48,928 nucleotides of DNA, taken from the NCBI GenBank assembly GCA_017428115.1, contig JAFRRK010000048.1, positions 1 to 48,928 on the forward strand, written 5' to 3'. Source of the DNA: Bacteroidales bacterium. GTDB taxonomy: Bacteria; Bacteroidota; Bacteroidia; Bacteroidales; P3. Below, piece by piece: positions 48,859 through 48,928 of the stretch; the stretch's first letter is position 1; each line of letters begins with the position of its first letter. Below the pieces are notes generated by a model. The model did not search any database. It was not told where the DNA came from and worked only from the letters and a program-made list of their open reading frames with translations. Both the position numbers and the translations under genes were made by a program.

Positions 48859-48928
48859 ATGGAAGCCACGAAGGAATTGTTGAAGTTGCTGTTACCAGAA
48901 GACTTACGGGACAGCTTTGAGATTGTAG
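48859..48928 (+). CDS. ISAon1-like transposase N-terminal region, start only (cut by window edge)
   Basis: 23 codons from ATG 48859: MEATKELLKLLLPEDLRDSF then EIV. This is the typical start of the small first ORF of ISAon1-type insertion sequences in Bacteroidetes (E-L-L-x-L-L-L-P-x-x-L-x-x-x-F), which precedes an ISL3-like transposase ORF. Too short for certainty. A left inverted repeat could not be defined. Similar in kind to the transposase end at 1-512, same orientation. Confidence 0.55.
   Translation, partial: MEATKELLKLLLPEDLRDSFEIV

Overview
The window looks like chromosomal DNA of a Bacteroidales bacterium (Bacteroidetes; Prevotellaceae- or Muribaculaceae-like, species not determinable from sequence alone). 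Evidence: Bacteroidetes-type promoters (TTTG about 19 bases before TAnnTTTG) precede many genes; there is type IX secretion (T9SS) cargo with a C-terminal sorting domain, many SPI/SPII-exported proteins, an rSAM/lipoprotein pair and a YbgC-like thioesterase. Almost all genes lie on the minus strand in long, tightly coupled operons in which start and stop codons overlap as ATGA.

Layout. 1-512: 3' end of an ISL3/ISAon1-like transposase. 569-4874: a frameshifted DUF4304-like gene, an unrecognised 764-aa membrane-anchored protein, a Bro-N protein and a DUF1294 protein. 5454-10702: a membrane protein, a TrmH/SpoU RNA methyltransferase, tRNA-His with its promoter and terminator, a coiled-coil/lipoprotein pair, thiL and pcm. 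10730-15638: a nine-gene operon in which a lipoprotein, an ECF sigma factor, a membrane protein, a lipoprotein, a radical SAM/SPASM protein, another lipoprotein, a beta-barrel, a small lipoprotein and a SprT-like protease follow each other with minimal gaps. 15756-19786: manC, trpS, a 541-bp element with 16-bp terminal inverted repeats, a small acidic lipoprotein and a solitary rnfA. 19904-30140: a C69 peptidase, two very large secreted proteins (T9SS cargo; one with a decayed sorting domain) and an outer-membrane protein. 30241-36693: fabD, a flippase, an Ig-like lipoprotein, a phosphoesterase and two further genes.

36853-47839 is a nine-gene, AT-richer defence island on the minus strand. 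In order of transcription it encodes an AAA ATPase, a C5-cytosine DNA methyltransferase, a protein with two GHKL ATPase modules (MORC/HSP90-like plus histidine-kinase-like), a receiver-domain protein, a small caspase/CHAT-like protein with a His-Cys pair, a second C5-cytosine methyltransferase, a McrB-like AAA+ NTPase, a DUF1016 N-terminal domain protein and a DUF2357 PD-(D/E)XK nuclease. Two C5 methylases plus McrB-like and nuclease subunits resemble the LlaJI type of restriction-modification system. The kinase-receiver-caspase cassette lying between the two methylases is the most unusual thing in the window: it suggests a restriction system with a built-in two-component signalling arm and a protease effector.

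47840-48928 holds a thioesterase gene, an intergenic repeat and the first 23 codons of an ISAon1-like transposase. Both ends of the window are therefore insertion-sequence sequence. Two families of dispersed intergenic repeats (one with 11-bp tandem units, one of about 120-145 bp) and heptameric micro-repeats that run into signal-peptide codons are also present.
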